Source of the DNA: Acetobacter garciniae
GTDB taxonomy: Bacteria; Pseudomonadota; Alphaproteobacteria; Acetobacterales; Acetobacteraceae
Length of the DNA: 64,000 bases
Assembly (NCBI RefSeq): GCF_017377735.1
Contig: NZ_JAFVMH010000011.1
Span: forward strand, 1 to 64,000
Direction: 5' to 3'
The notes beneath the pieces were generated by a model. The model saw only the letters and a list, made by a program, of their open reading frames with translations. It was not told the origin of the DNA and did no database searches. Positions within the stretch are counted from its first letter, which is position 1, and each line of letters begins with the position of its first letter. A program made the translations under genes and the position numbers. Positions 55,101 to 62,807 of this stretch are shown here, piece after piece.

Positions 55101-55609
55101 AGCACCGCCTGATCGGCGAACCACCAGTCGCACAGGCGGGTTCCACCCACCCCGGCGATGGCGCTCTCGTTCAACGGAAAGGTCAGTCCGGCATTCAGCA
55201 GGGCCGTTGTCTTCCCCGAACCCGGTGGGCCGATAATGACGTACCAGGGCTGTTCGTAAAGATAACTGCCCCGGCCCCGGGCCTTGCGCAGCACGGCCAG
55301 AGCGCTTTTCAGCCGCTCGGCCAGGACTGCGGCTTCATTCGCTGCGGCTTGGTCCGTGGCACTGTCAGGGGTGCCGCCATGTGCGACACCCTGGGCCAGG
55401 GCGGCATCGCGCATCCGCCGGCGCCAGTCGATGGCCAGGTTGATACCCGCCCAAAGGCCGAGCAGCAGCACCACGCCCGCAAGACGGGGCCAGATCGGGG
55501 CCAGCACGGACAGGAACGGGCCGAAGAACCAGAGCAGCGTGCCCAGTACGGCGGTCGCGACGCCGCTGAGAAACCAGCGCGCGGTCAGGATGGCGACAAT
55601 CTTGCTCAT
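52103..55609 (-). CDS. tssM: Type VI secretion membrane subunit TssM (IcmF)
   Basis: A 1168-residue inner-membrane protein spanning to the periplasm as part of the TssJLM complex. Two N-terminal membrane helices lie at ~13-35 and 43-60. A cytoplasmic GTPase-like domain carries Walker A GPPGSGKT at 127-134. The third helix is near 430-455 (GYAAVAAAFMLILVGLLIS). The large periplasmic domain follows and ends in the conserved IcmF C-terminal beta region. An alanine/glycine-rich stretch near residues 810-930 is low-complexity. It begins seven bases after tssL. Confidence 0.95.
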   Translation of the reverse strand: MSKIVAILTARWFLSGVATAVLGTLLWFFGPFLSVLAPIWPRLAGVVLLLGLWAGINLAIDWRRRMRDAALAQGVAHGGTPDSATDQAAANEAAVLAERLKSALAVLRKARGRGSYLYEQPWYVIIGPPGSGKTTALLNAGLTFPLNESAIAGVGGTRLCDWWFADQAVLIDTAGRYTTQDTGNGTDRAGWDTFLDLLRNTRKRQALNGVMVAFSLADLAGMTASERSAHAQAIRRRIREMTERLGLKLPVYMLLTKADLLAGFSEFYDDLDEERRAQVWGMTFDPAATNPIGTLDSEFSLLCQRLDDRLIDLLQRERSPDKRVQIAAFPSQFASLHAPLTGFLTEAFGASLLDPAPFLRGVYFTSGTQEGTPFDRLTGALARSYGIDQARASSLRPVKGRSYFLRRLLCDVMFGEAMLASMSPARRRRRMVLLGGGYAAVAAAFMLILVGLLISRARNADAIERSNTALRAYERVAGGLPLDPVRDTDVMAVLPLLDAARALPFGPDDRVTGLAGMGLSQAGKLAAGAQATYVHALDHALLPRIVLQLEAEMRGSFDRPEFLYQVTRVYLMLGGQGPMDRTLVKTWMKLDWERLYPGPARARQRADLQRHLDALLASSLPPVPLDGTLVDAARTTFAHVSPAQRIYSRIRDSAPATLPPWVPAQEMGAAGVPLFSRASGRPLTEGIPGFYTLKGFRTVMLPALAHVTRDVTDESWVLGPQMTADAASPEVAGLESNVLALYSKDYEAHWDAMLADLNLKPATNAAQAAQNLYVLSSPQSPMARLLNSAITQMQLSAQPTAPSAGPVQAIAQAGAAVANANSAEAALKGLMAPTGADSEAALPGSDVATYYAPLMTYVGTGTGAPLSLTLNLITNLHQQMAALMAPSGGAGSSLQGGDAASLLAGEAATAPAPVNRWLSSLTRNVNDLRGGSAARAAGTAFNGAGGPAQLCQQAVAGRYPFTASSSADIPLGDFARLFAPNGQLDSFFSQQVQPFIDMSQSVWRVQAVNGVAPPIGQGALAAFQRAQTIKQAFFASGMQPAVQFTLTPLSLSADATQAVLQLGGLSVTYAQGPQMATTVSWPGNDGMQTARLTLTLAGGGAPLQLTATGPWALFHLFGQGRMTPAGGPDRYTLSFDIGGHTVSYTLGATSVLNPFVPGLLSSFHCPAL

Positions 55610-55616
55610 GTCTCGC

Positions 55617-57035
55617 TCAGTTTCCCAAAGGGTGGTCTAGGACAATTTCGATACGCCGGTTCTGGCCGCGCCCTGCCGGGGTGGCGTTGTCGGCAACCGG
55701 ATCGGCGGCGCCCATGCCGTTGGTCACGACCCGGCTGGCATCACCGATCGTCTCGCCCAGCACGGCCCCCGCTGCCTGCGCCCGTGCGCGCGAGAGTTCG
55801 AAATTGGACGGAAAACGAAGGGTGTGGATCGGCTGGTTGTCCGTATAGCCGGTCACGCTGACCTGCCCGGTTTCCGACGCCAGGGCCGTGCCGATCTTGT
55901 GCAGCAGCGGCAAAGCGCCTGTTTCGACGGCGGCCGAGCCCGAGGCGAACAGCCCCAGGTTGTTGATCCGCACCATGGGCTGGCGCGGCGTGCCCAGAAC
56001 ACTGACCTGGCCTGCCGCAATTTCGGGCTGCAGGAATGTGGACAGGCGTTGCAGGATCGTCGGCCCGGCAGCGGGGGCTACCGCAGGTGGGGTGGCTGGC
56101 TGGTCACGCAGGATTTGCGGCATGGCCGCCGGCGGGGCCGAGAGGGCGGCTGAAAATGTCGTATCGGAGCGGCTGCTGAGCGAAAAAAGCGATTGCGCGA
56201 AAACAAGGCCCAGCACACCGGCGGCCAGCACGCCAACGGTCCACAGGGGAATACCACGCCCCCGGCCCCTAAAAGGCGCGTTCACCCCCTGCCAATGGGG
56301 GGACAAGGCGGCATCGCCCCGGGGTTTCTGGCGGCGGATGATTTCGTATGTCTCTTCACGCAGCCTGTCGATTTCGGACATGCCGCGCGGGGTCAGGCGG
56401 TAGCGGCCCATATACCCCAGTGAAAGGCAGAAATACATCAGTTCCAGCACGGGCAGGAAGCGGCCCGGGTTCTGCCTGATCTGTTGCAGCACATCGAAAA
56501 ACCGCTCGCCCGAGCGCACTTCCTGATGAAAGGTCGAAACCAGCGAATGCTGGGCCCATATTCCCTGGCTGCCCCATGGCGTGGCCAGTATGACATCGTC
56601 CAGGCTGGCGCACAGGGCGTAATGCGCGGGCCTAAGCTGCTCCATTGGAATATCGCCCAGGCGCGCTTTTTCCTCGAACGCGCGGAGTGCGCGAACCGTG
56701 CGTTCGCGCAGTTCCGTCTGGTTGGGCGGGGTGCGCAACTGGCGTAGCCGACCCAAAAGCTGCAACAGCGGCCCCGCGGCCGATAGCAGCGGGCCGCCCC
56801 CCATCTCGATCGTCTGCGCGGCTTCGACGGTGCGCGGTCCGGGTGGCGCATCGGCCGGGGGCACAAACGCCGTCGCCTCGGACGCACTTGCCTCGAACGG
56901 CTGGCTGAACGGGGCTCCACCGCCAAACGCAGGCGCTGCGGGCGGGGGTGTGCCCGGCTTACGCCCGCCCGGCATGGGGCGGATGATTGTCCGGTCCGAA
57001 TCATCGGGTTCGGCAAATGGATTATCGCTGCTCAT
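55617..57035 (-). CDS. tssL: Type VI secretion subunit TssL (DotU) with OmpA-like C-terminal domain
   Basis: A 472-residue fusion. The N-terminal ~100 residues are Pro/Ala-rich. The DotU/IcmH cytoplasmic domain follows (PAHYALCASLDDVILATPWG, SLVSTFHQEVRSGERFF, LELMYFCLSLGYMGRYR), then one membrane helix at ~275-295. A periplasmic OmpA/MotB peptidoglycan-binding domain comes last (VSVTGYTDNQPIH, FELSRARAQAAGAVL, NRRIEIVL). It is the evolved TssL type that anchors the membrane complex to the cell wall. Confidence 0.94.
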   Translation of the reverse strand: MSSDNPFAEPDDSDRTIIRPMPGGRKPGTPPPAAPAFGGGAPFSQPFEASASEATAFVPPADAPPGPRTVEAAQTIEMGGGPLLSAAGPLLQLLGRLRQLRTPPNQTELRERTVRALRAFEEKARLGDIPMEQLRPAHYALCASLDDVILATPWGSQGIWAQHSLVSTFHQEVRSGERFFDVLQQIRQNPGRFLPVLELMYFCLSLGYMGRYRLTPRGMSEIDRLREETYEIIRRQKPRGDAALSPHWQGVNAPFRGRGRGIPLWTVGVLAAGVLGLVFAQSLFSLSSRSDTTFSAALSAPPAAMPQILRDQPATPPAVAPAAGPTILQRLSTFLQPEIAAGQVSVLGTPRQPMVRINNLGLFASGSAAVETGALPLLHKIGTALASETGQVSVTGYTDNQPIHTLRFPSNFELSRARAQAAGAVLGETIGDASRVVTNGMGAADPVADNATPAGRGQNRRIEIVLDHPLGN

Positions 57036-57065
57036 GGTGTTCTCCCGCCCTATGGCCGTGCCATG

Positions 57066-58400
57066 TCATCCCCGGATCGCCCACAGATCCATGCGCAGGC
57101 CGGGAAAATCGCCCGAGACATGGATCGCGAAACCGCCCGAGTTGCGCATCTGCTGCCAGTGCGGACTGTTGCGATCGAGTTCGAAATAGGTTGCCCCGGC
57201 ATGAAAAGGGATCTGGCGCGGTGCGACGGGCAGCGGCCGGATGGCAATACCGGGCAGGGCAACGTTCACCAGTTCGCGGATCTGTTCCACAGCCCCGATC
57301 TTGACCTGGGCGGGGAAAAGCCTGCGCAGGGTTTCGGTGGGCACGTCGGCCTGCACGCTCAGCACGAAATTGGCGTTCTGGAGCACGGTCCGATCGGTAA
57401 TCGGCCCCACATGCACGCCATGCCTGCGTTCCTGCAGGGGAATGGCGATGGCGTTCGTTTCCATGACCGAAGACAAGGCCCGGCGCAGATCGGCAATAAC
57501 GGGGCCGAACGCGCGTTGAAGATCCTCGTGCCGATAACCGGGGTAAGCGCCGGGCCTGCGTTTCGTATCCGTAAAGGTGGCGAGTTCGCCCGCCATCTGC
57601 ACACAGGCGCTATAGAGCGTTTCGGGGTGAATGGCGAAGGCGTCGCTCCAGTGTTGCAGCAGGCCCTGCCAGCGGTTGAGCGCCTGGAGCAGCATGAAAT
57701 CCGCGACTTCCGCGACCCCGCGCGTATTGGGTGCCGCAAGCCTTGTGGCCAGGGCTTCCCCGCGCTGGTTGATCATGCCCGCCAGTTCCACGATCAGCCC
57801 GGACAGCGCGCGCGAGACATGACACAGCAATGAAGGGGGTATCCACCGTTCGTCCAGCGTCACGCGCCGATCGGCGGAAACTTCGATAATCCGCGCAAGG
57901 GGAATGCACAGATAACCCGAGCGGTCATCCGTATCGAGCAGGTAGCGCAGCTTCAGCCGCCCCACCAGAATATCCGCAGGCTGGGGGGAGGCGGAATGCG
58001 TGTCATAGGCTTCGAACACGCCCGGGCTGTAGCGTCCTTCGGCCCCCGGATCGGCAGACGCGGAAATTTCCACCGCACCGGGCTGTCGCACGGGCAGGGC
58101 CAGATGAACCAGCACGCCGCGTGCGGTATCGGGCACGTCCAGCGGTGGCGGATGATCGGCGTCACCCGGCAGGGAAAAGGTCGTTCCGTCCTCGAACACG
58201 CCTGCCGCGGCCGATAATGCGAAACGGCCCGTTCCCAGAAGGTCCTGGTCCGTCGTCATCTGTGTCAGGCCCCAGCCATGGGGCTGTAATCCGGCCAGTC
58301 TGGCGCGTAGCCCGGCTTCCAGCCAGCGATCCTGCTGCTGGAAATGCTGGGAGCGGATGAACATGCCTTCCTGCCAGATCACACGATTGGTCCAGCTCAT
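57066..58400 (-). CDS. tssK: Type VI secretion baseplate subunit TssK
   Basis: A 444-residue protein linking baseplate and membrane complex. It starts MSWTNRVIWQEGMFIRSQHFQQQDRW, the family's typical beginning, at ATG 58400; the open frame runs upstream but only as junk. Conserved parts include YLLDTDDRSGYLCIPLARI and PTETLRRLFPAQVKIGAVEQIRE. Length matches TssK (about 445). There is a 46-bp gap to tagH upstream. Confidence 0.93.
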   Translation of the reverse strand: MSWTNRVIWQEGMFIRSQHFQQQDRWLEAGLRARLAGLQPHGWGLTQMTTDQDLLGTGRFALSAAAGVFEDGTTFSLPGDADHPPPLDVPDTARGVLVHLALPVRQPGAVEISASADPGAEGRYSPGVFEAYDTHSASPQPADILVGRLKLRYLLDTDDRSGYLCIPLARIIEVSADRRVTLDERWIPPSLLCHVSRALSGLIVELAGMINQRGEALATRLAAPNTRGVAEVADFMLLQALNRWQGLLQHWSDAFAIHPETLYSACVQMAGELATFTDTKRRPGAYPGYRHEDLQRAFGPVIADLRRALSSVMETNAIAIPLQERRHGVHVGPITDRTVLQNANFVLSVQADVPTETLRRLFPAQVKIGAVEQIRELVNVALPGIAIRPLPVAPRQIPFHAGATYFELDRNSPHWQQMRNSGGFAIHVSGDFPGLRMDLWAIRG

Positions 58401-58446
58401 GATTGCGTGTGCTCCATCTGGCAGGACTGCCCTGTCTGTTCGTCTT

Positions 58447-59958
58447 TCATGGCGTTCCCCGATCCTGGATGTCCTGAAGCGCTGTTTCGTAGGCGCGGGC
58501 GAAGGCCTGTCCGAACACGGCGTCGAAATTATCGGCCAGCCCGTTCGTGACCGTTCTGTATTCTTTCTCGAAACTGTCGAAGGCACGGGCCTTTTTCTGC
58601 GCTGGCAGCAGGGCCATGCCACCTGCCTCGTCCGCGCTGGCCCGCAGGCGCGCGGGGTCCAGGCGGGCCATCACGGCGCGGACCCCGTCCTGCATGGCCG
58701 CCATCGTCGCCAGTTCGTGCAGGCGCATATCGCGCAGCGTATCGCCCACCGCCACGTCCGGGCGCATGTCCACCCGGCGGCCCAGCCCCAGCAGCGCGCA
58801 CAGGGCATCGTCATCATGGGCGGAAAATTTCAGCGGGTTGTTGCCCCGTGCGCGGATCATGGTCTGTTCGATACGGAATTCGCCCTTGATGGTCGCGCGC
58901 GCGATCAGGGCCTGCCGCAGGCCGGACACCATGGCGCGAAAGGTCGCACCGATCTCGCCCATAAGGGCTTGTGGGTCGGCAGGGGCGGGCATGTCGCTTA
59001 ATCCGGCCCCTGCCAGAAAGGCGCTCATCAGATCACCCCCGGCCGTTACCGCAGCGTGGGGGGCTGTCGCAGGTGCAACCGGGGCCACGGGCCTGTCAGC
59101 CCTATCCGCCGGTTCGACAAAGGGGTTGCCCTGCGCAGCCCCCTGACTGAAACCGACCGGATCGTCGATGGCAAAATCATCGTTGTTCGTATCCTGGGGC
59201 GAAGCTGTGCCATCCGGCGTGTCTGGTGCTGGCGCAGGCGTGGCCGATGGGGCAGGAGGTGGCGCAATGGGCGAGAGATCCCAGTCGTCATCATCGGGCA
59301 GCAATATGCGGGCGGGCGGGGGTGCGAACGCATCCCCAAAGGCGGGTATGTGATCGGCAATGGCGGCTGGTTCGATGAAGTCGGGCGAGGATGTCGGAGG
59401 GCTGAAATCGTCCGGCAGGATGACAGGGGCGGGCTGCGGGGGCGCACCGAACAGCGGATCGGCATTCCCGAACGCCTGCTCTATAAAGGCACTGTCCCGC
59501 GCGGGCTCACCGGGGGCGGATGACGGGGTGCCGAACAGCGCATCGGTGAACGGATCGTCCAGCGGGGAGGGGCCGTTTCCACCGGGCGTCAGACCGAGCG
59601 GCGGGGCAGGATAGTCTTCCTGCCCTGCGGGCGCGTAGGCGGCAGGGGCGATCTGGGCTTCGATCTCGTAGGTGCCGATACGGATACGGTCACCAGTGCG
59701 CAACTCGCGGATCGTGCCGTGGCCGAGGGGGGCAGCGCCGTCATTGACGAAGGTGCCGTTGGTGCTGATATCGGCCACCGCCCAGCCGCCCTGATGAAAG
59801 GCGATAATACAGTGCCGTTTGGACAGATGCCGTTCGGGGTCGGCCAGAACCCAGTCATTGTCGGGCCCACGCCCGATGCGCAGTTCACCACCGGTTACGT
59901 GCCGTGTTTCTGGGTACACGGCATCGGGGCAGCGCAGTACGGTCAGTGTCAGGGTCAT
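58447..59958 (-). CDS. tagH: Type VI secretion FHA-domain protein TagH
   Basis: A 503-residue protein with an N-terminal forkhead-associated domain (RIGRGPDNDWVLADPERHLSKRHC, ISTNGTFVNDG), which binds phosphothreonine. A long Pro/Ala/Asp-rich linker (~130-300) follows, then the conserved TagH C-terminal domain (FRAMVSGLRQALIARATIKGEFRIEQTMI, GNNPLKFSAHDDDAL). It integrates kinase/phosphatase signals (PppA lies downstream) to trigger assembly. It overlaps the upstream DUF6931-like gene by four bases. Confidence 0.92.
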   Translation of the reverse strand: MTLTLTVLRCPDAVYPETRHVTGGELRIGRGPDNDWVLADPERHLSKRHCIIAFHQGGWAVADISTNGTFVNDGAAPLGHGTIRELRTGDRIRIGTYEIEAQIAPAAYAPAGQEDYPAPPLGLTPGGNGPSPLDDPFTDALFGTPSSAPGEPARDSAFIEQAFGNADPLFGAPPQPAPVILPDDFSPPTSSPDFIEPAAIADHIPAFGDAFAPPPARILLPDDDDWDLSPIAPPPAPSATPAPAPDTPDGTASPQDTNNDDFAIDDPVGFSQGAAQGNPFVEPADRADRPVAPVAPATAPHAAVTAGGDLMSAFLAGAGLSDMPAPADPQALMGEIGATFRAMVSGLRQALIARATIKGEFRIEQTMIRARGNNPLKFSAHDDDALCALLGLGRRVDMRPDVAVGDTLRDMRLHELATMAAMQDGVRAVMARLDPARLRASADEAGGMALLPAQKKARAFDSFEKEYRTVTNGLADNFDAVFGQAFARAYETALQDIQDRGTP

Positions 59959-60569
59959 GCGGTCTCCATCGGTAGGCGACCGGCGCCACCTGTTGCGATA
60001 TCCTGTGCGGAACGAAGGAAGAATGTCAGACGTGTGTCGCGCTTCTCGGCATTGCCCCGGACTGCCGCCAGGGCTACGGCGCTGGCCACGGCCGTTCCCG
60101 CCAGATGGGCGGCGGGGGGCACAGGTGGGGTGCGCGGCGGGGTGATGGATGCACCGCTCCAGAACGCGGCCAGTGCTGCCCAGGATTCCGGGCTTTGCAG
60201 ACCGGCTTTGCGGGCTGCCTCCATGGCCTGGCGGCCCGTATCCTCATCGGGTTGACGCACCCAGTTTTCAGTCAGGCTGCGGGCGGCCAGCGTGGCCTCG
60301 GGCAGCGTGGCAGGTGCGCTATGCCGCGCGCACATGCAGGCCCACCACACAGCTTCGCGCCGGGGCAGGGCATAAGCCAGCAAACGCGCGGCCTCCGCCG
60401 CCCGGCCCGATGCGACCAATGCCGAAAGCACCTGTTCGAGCGTATCGGCGCGAATGGCGCTGGCCGCGATTTCGTCTGCCATGCCGCTCAGTTCCAGCAC
60501 ATCGGGCAGATTCGCTCCGGCCAGTTTGCTTGGTGTGCGGGGCGGCATTACGCTGGGGTCCGCCATCAT
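59955..60569 (-). CDS. DUF6931-like protein of the type VI locus
   Basis: A 204-residue, mostly helical, alanine-rich protein. ARLLAYALPRREAVWWACMCAR and ALRSLTENWVRQPDEDTGRQAM-like text (AARSLTENW) resemble the T6SS-associated DUF6931 proteins encoded between vgrG and tagH. There is no signal peptide and no catalytic motif. It overlaps vgrG and tagH by four bases each, so it is co-translated. Suggested roles such as adaptor or chaperone remain unproven. Confidence 0.75.
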   Translation of the reverse strand: MMADPSVMPPRTPSKLAGANLPDVLELSGMADEIAASAIRADTLEQVLSALVASGRAAEAARLLAYALPRREAVWWACMCARHSAPATLPEATLAARSLTENWVRQPDEDTGRQAMEAARKAGLQSPESWAALAAFWSGASITPPRTPPVPPAAHLAGTAVASAVALAAVRGNAEKRDTRLTFFLRSAQDIATGGAGRLPMETA

Positions 60570-62410
60570 GAATTGATCATGGTGACACCGCCGGACAGTT
60601 GCAGGAGCGCCTGCCCGGAAATGCTCACCTGAGCGGATTCGACGGTAATTCCCGCAGCCGTCAGCTGCATTTTGCTTGCCCCGATACTGAGCGTGATGCC
60701 CGAAGGGTCGATCACGACCGCACTGTCCCCCACTTGCAGGGTGATGGACTGCGCGGCCTTGCAGTCCATGCTGCCGGCGCTGACATCGACCGACAGATTG
60801 CCCTGCGATACGGTGGTGGCGTGATCGCCGCGGACCGTATCCGTCTTGCTGCCGTCGATCTGCACAGTCTCATCATGCGTGACGGTGACGGAGCGGTCGT
60901 TTTCCACTTCCACGACAAGGTCGCGCTCGGCATGCAGCAGGATTTCCTCCCGCCCCCTGGCGTCATCGACCGAGAATTCGCTGAAATTCGCCCGCCCGCC
61001 ATCCATCGAGCGCGAACGCCATCCGCTGCGGGTTTTTTCCGCCGCGGGAAAGATCGGGGCATTGCGGGCATTGTAAAGGCCCCCGACAGCCACGGGCCGG
61101 TTCACGTCCCCTTCAAGGAACGCGATCGCCACCTCGGTCCCTACCCGCGGGATGTGCTGCATCCCCCACCCATTGCCAGCCCAGGGGTGCATGACACGCA
61201 CCCATAGCGTCTTGTCCGCCGCGATGTCGCGCATATGATCGGACGGGAACTGCACCTTGATCCGGCCCAGGTCGTCGGTATGCACTTCCTCGCCCTGCGG
61301 CCCGATCACCAGCGCACTATACAGCCCGGCCATGACGGGGGGGGAACAGTCATGATCCGGGCGATAGGCCACAGCGGTGCGGAAGGCCGTCAGGCTCATG
61401 CCGACAGCACCGCCCTGCTGGCCGTTGGATACGTCGTAGCTCAGGGTCCGGACGACGTATTCCGTGCTGCCGCCGCCCGCGAACGGGTCGCGTTGCAGAA
61501 TGAACCTGCCCCCCGCGAAAAAAGCCGGCGCCTGTCCGCTGCCTTCGTAAAGTTCGGCAACCGCTTCGGCCGCCTGCATCCGCGTCTTGACCACACCGGC
61601 AACGCCGCCGCGTGTGTCGCGCGTTGCGGGCCAGAGGTAATGCACGCGGCTTTCAGCCCCCGACGCCTTCAGCAAGGTGGATTCGTCCGCCTGCAAGGTG
61701 CCGACCGAGGCGGTGTCGGTTGCAGGATCGTAATCCGCGGCACCGACCCGCCCCGTAACGGTCTGGTCCGCCCGGTCCCAGTCCTGGATTACGCCCAGGC
61801 CGGGGGTAACCTGATCCAGCGGCAAGGCATGCGGGTCCATGGCGGGAAAAGCGGTGTTGGCATCGGCCAGAATCAGGCGATGGCCATATTCATCATGAAT
61901 GAAGAAATAGAAAATTCCGCAATCCTGCAGAATTCTGTGCAGGAAATTCAAATAGGATTCGTTGAACTGGACAATGTAGTCCCGCGCTGCATAGTCGAGC
62001 GTGAGGCGGCTGTCACAGGTGATTCCGAAATCCGATAGAATTTGCAAGGCGATTTGGGGCACAGACATCTGCTGATAGAAGCGGCAGTCGTTCGTCTGGC
62101 CCAGAAACCACAGGCGCGGCACGACGGTCAGCCTGTAGGACCACAGAGTATCGCCCTGCATGGGATCCTGCACGACGGATGAGACAATACCGTTGATATA
62201 GCGCGCAGGCGCCCCACCACCGCGAGGGCGCGCGACCTGAATGCTGACCGACTGGTCCAGAAGCTGGTCAGCGTCGAGACGCTCCGCCCCGGAATGAAGA
62301 TGGACCTGGTACGTGAAAGGACGGCTCAGCTCCTCGGTGCCATGCACGCTTGCGACGCCGAATGGCGCATCACTCAAAGGCGTAACAATGGAGAGAAGAT
62401 CAAGATCCAT
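60566..62410 (-). CDS. vgrG: Type VI secretion spike protein TssI/VgrG
   Basis: About 614 residues. The gp27-like N-terminus begins MDLDLLSIVTPLSDAPFGVASVHG, with the VgrG box RPFTYQVHLHS. The gp5 OB fold (DDLGRIKVQFPSDH, WAGNGWGMQHIPRVGTEVAIAFLEGDVNRP) leads to a beta-helix spike (DETVQIDGSKTDTVRGDHATTVSQG repeats). There is no extra effector domain at the end, and no PAAR or adaptor/effector gene follows. I start at ATG 62410; the open frame to 62476 would overlap the inverted repeat at 62451. It is the first gene of the minus-strand operon. Confidence 0.94.
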   Translation of the reverse strand: MDLDLLSIVTPLSDAPFGVASVHGTEELSRPFTYQVHLHSGAERLDADQLLDQSVSIQVARPRGGGAPARYINGIVSSVVQDPMQGDTLWSYRLTVVPRLWFLGQTNDCRFYQQMSVPQIALQILSDFGITCDSRLTLDYAARDYIVQFNESYLNFLHRILQDCGIFYFFIHDEYGHRLILADANTAFPAMDPHALPLDQVTPGLGVIQDWDRADQTVTGRVGAADYDPATDTASVGTLQADESTLLKASGAESRVHYLWPATRDTRGGVAGVVKTRMQAAEAVAELYEGSGQAPAFFAGGRFILQRDPFAGGGSTEYVVRTLSYDVSNGQQGGAVGMSLTAFRTAVAYRPDHDCSPPVMAGLYSALVIGPQGEEVHTDDLGRIKVQFPSDHMRDIAADKTLWVRVMHPWAGNGWGMQHIPRVGTEVAIAFLEGDVNRPVAVGGLYNARNAPIFPAAEKTRSGWRSRSMDGGRANFSEFSVDDARGREEILLHAERDLVVEVENDRSVTVTHDETVQIDGSKTDTVRGDHATTVSQGNLSVDVSAGSMDCKAAQSITLQVGDSAVVIDPSGITLSIGASKMQLTAAGITVESAQVSISGQALLQLSGGVTMINS

Positions 62411-62450
62411 CGATCGGTTGTCCGTCCAGATTGAGAAGTGCGCGCGCCGT

Positions 62451-62468
62451 GTCCCCTGTTTAGGGGAC
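62451..62468. promoter_or_regulatory. Inverted repeat GTCCCC-N6-GGGGAC, copy 2 (vgrG promoter)
   Basis: GTCCCC-TGTTTA-GGGGAC is centred 50 bp upstream of the vgrG ATG. With copy 3 it shares GTCCCCTGTT before, and GGGGACTTGC after, two differing central bases. A DNA-binding site for a dimeric regulator of the type VI operon is likely. Confidence 0.6.
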
Positions 62469-62624
62469 TTGCACACACAGTATTGGAGAGTATAGAGATC
62501 AACAGCGACGCGGAAAAGGGGAAAAATAAAAGTTCTTGAAAAAAATAAAGATAATAAAACGATCTTTCATAAATGCAGTTTTATCGCTGCCAGAGCCGGG
62601 AGTCTGGCCTGTGCGTGCCGTCCT

Positions 62625-62642
62625 GTCCCCTGTTCTGGGGAC
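62625..62642. promoter_or_regulatory. Inverted repeat GTCCCC-N6-GGGGAC, copy 3
   Basis: GTCCCC-TGTTCT-GGGGAC lies 157 bp downstream of copy 2 and 166 bp upstream of the transporter start. It continues with ACTTGC like copy 2. Confidence 0.6.
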
Positions 62643-62807
62643 TTGCGCCCGCATTCGTGGGATGTCAGACTCGTTTTGTCATGAAACTGTGGAACATCTC
62701 GTTATTTTTTATGCCGCGCGTATAGAGTCCAGTATATCTGGCATTTTTTCTTGCATGTTCTTTGCTGTTGACGGGTTATTTCTTTTTCGAGGCGGGCAGG
62801 TGGTGTA

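Larger units (their letters stand above)
62411..62807. other. Divergent promoter region between vgrG and the secretion transporter gene
   Basis: About 400 bp, markedly AT-richer than its surroundings (e.g. AAAAATAAAAGTTCTTG near 62525), consistent with divergent promoters. It holds two copies of the inverted repeat GTCCCC-N6-GGGGAC. Open frames here look like chance. GGCAGG at 62795-62800 is the ribosome site of the transporter gene. Confidence 0.5.

Noticed and set aside
54599-55861. 420-codon plus-strand frame opposite tssM
   Set aside because: It is antisense to the TssM Walker A and membrane regions and is compositionally a shadow frame.
62411-62476. N-terminal extension of VgrG
   Set aside because: The extra 22 residues precede the normal VgrG start and would cover the promoter inverted repeat, so I start the gene at 62410.
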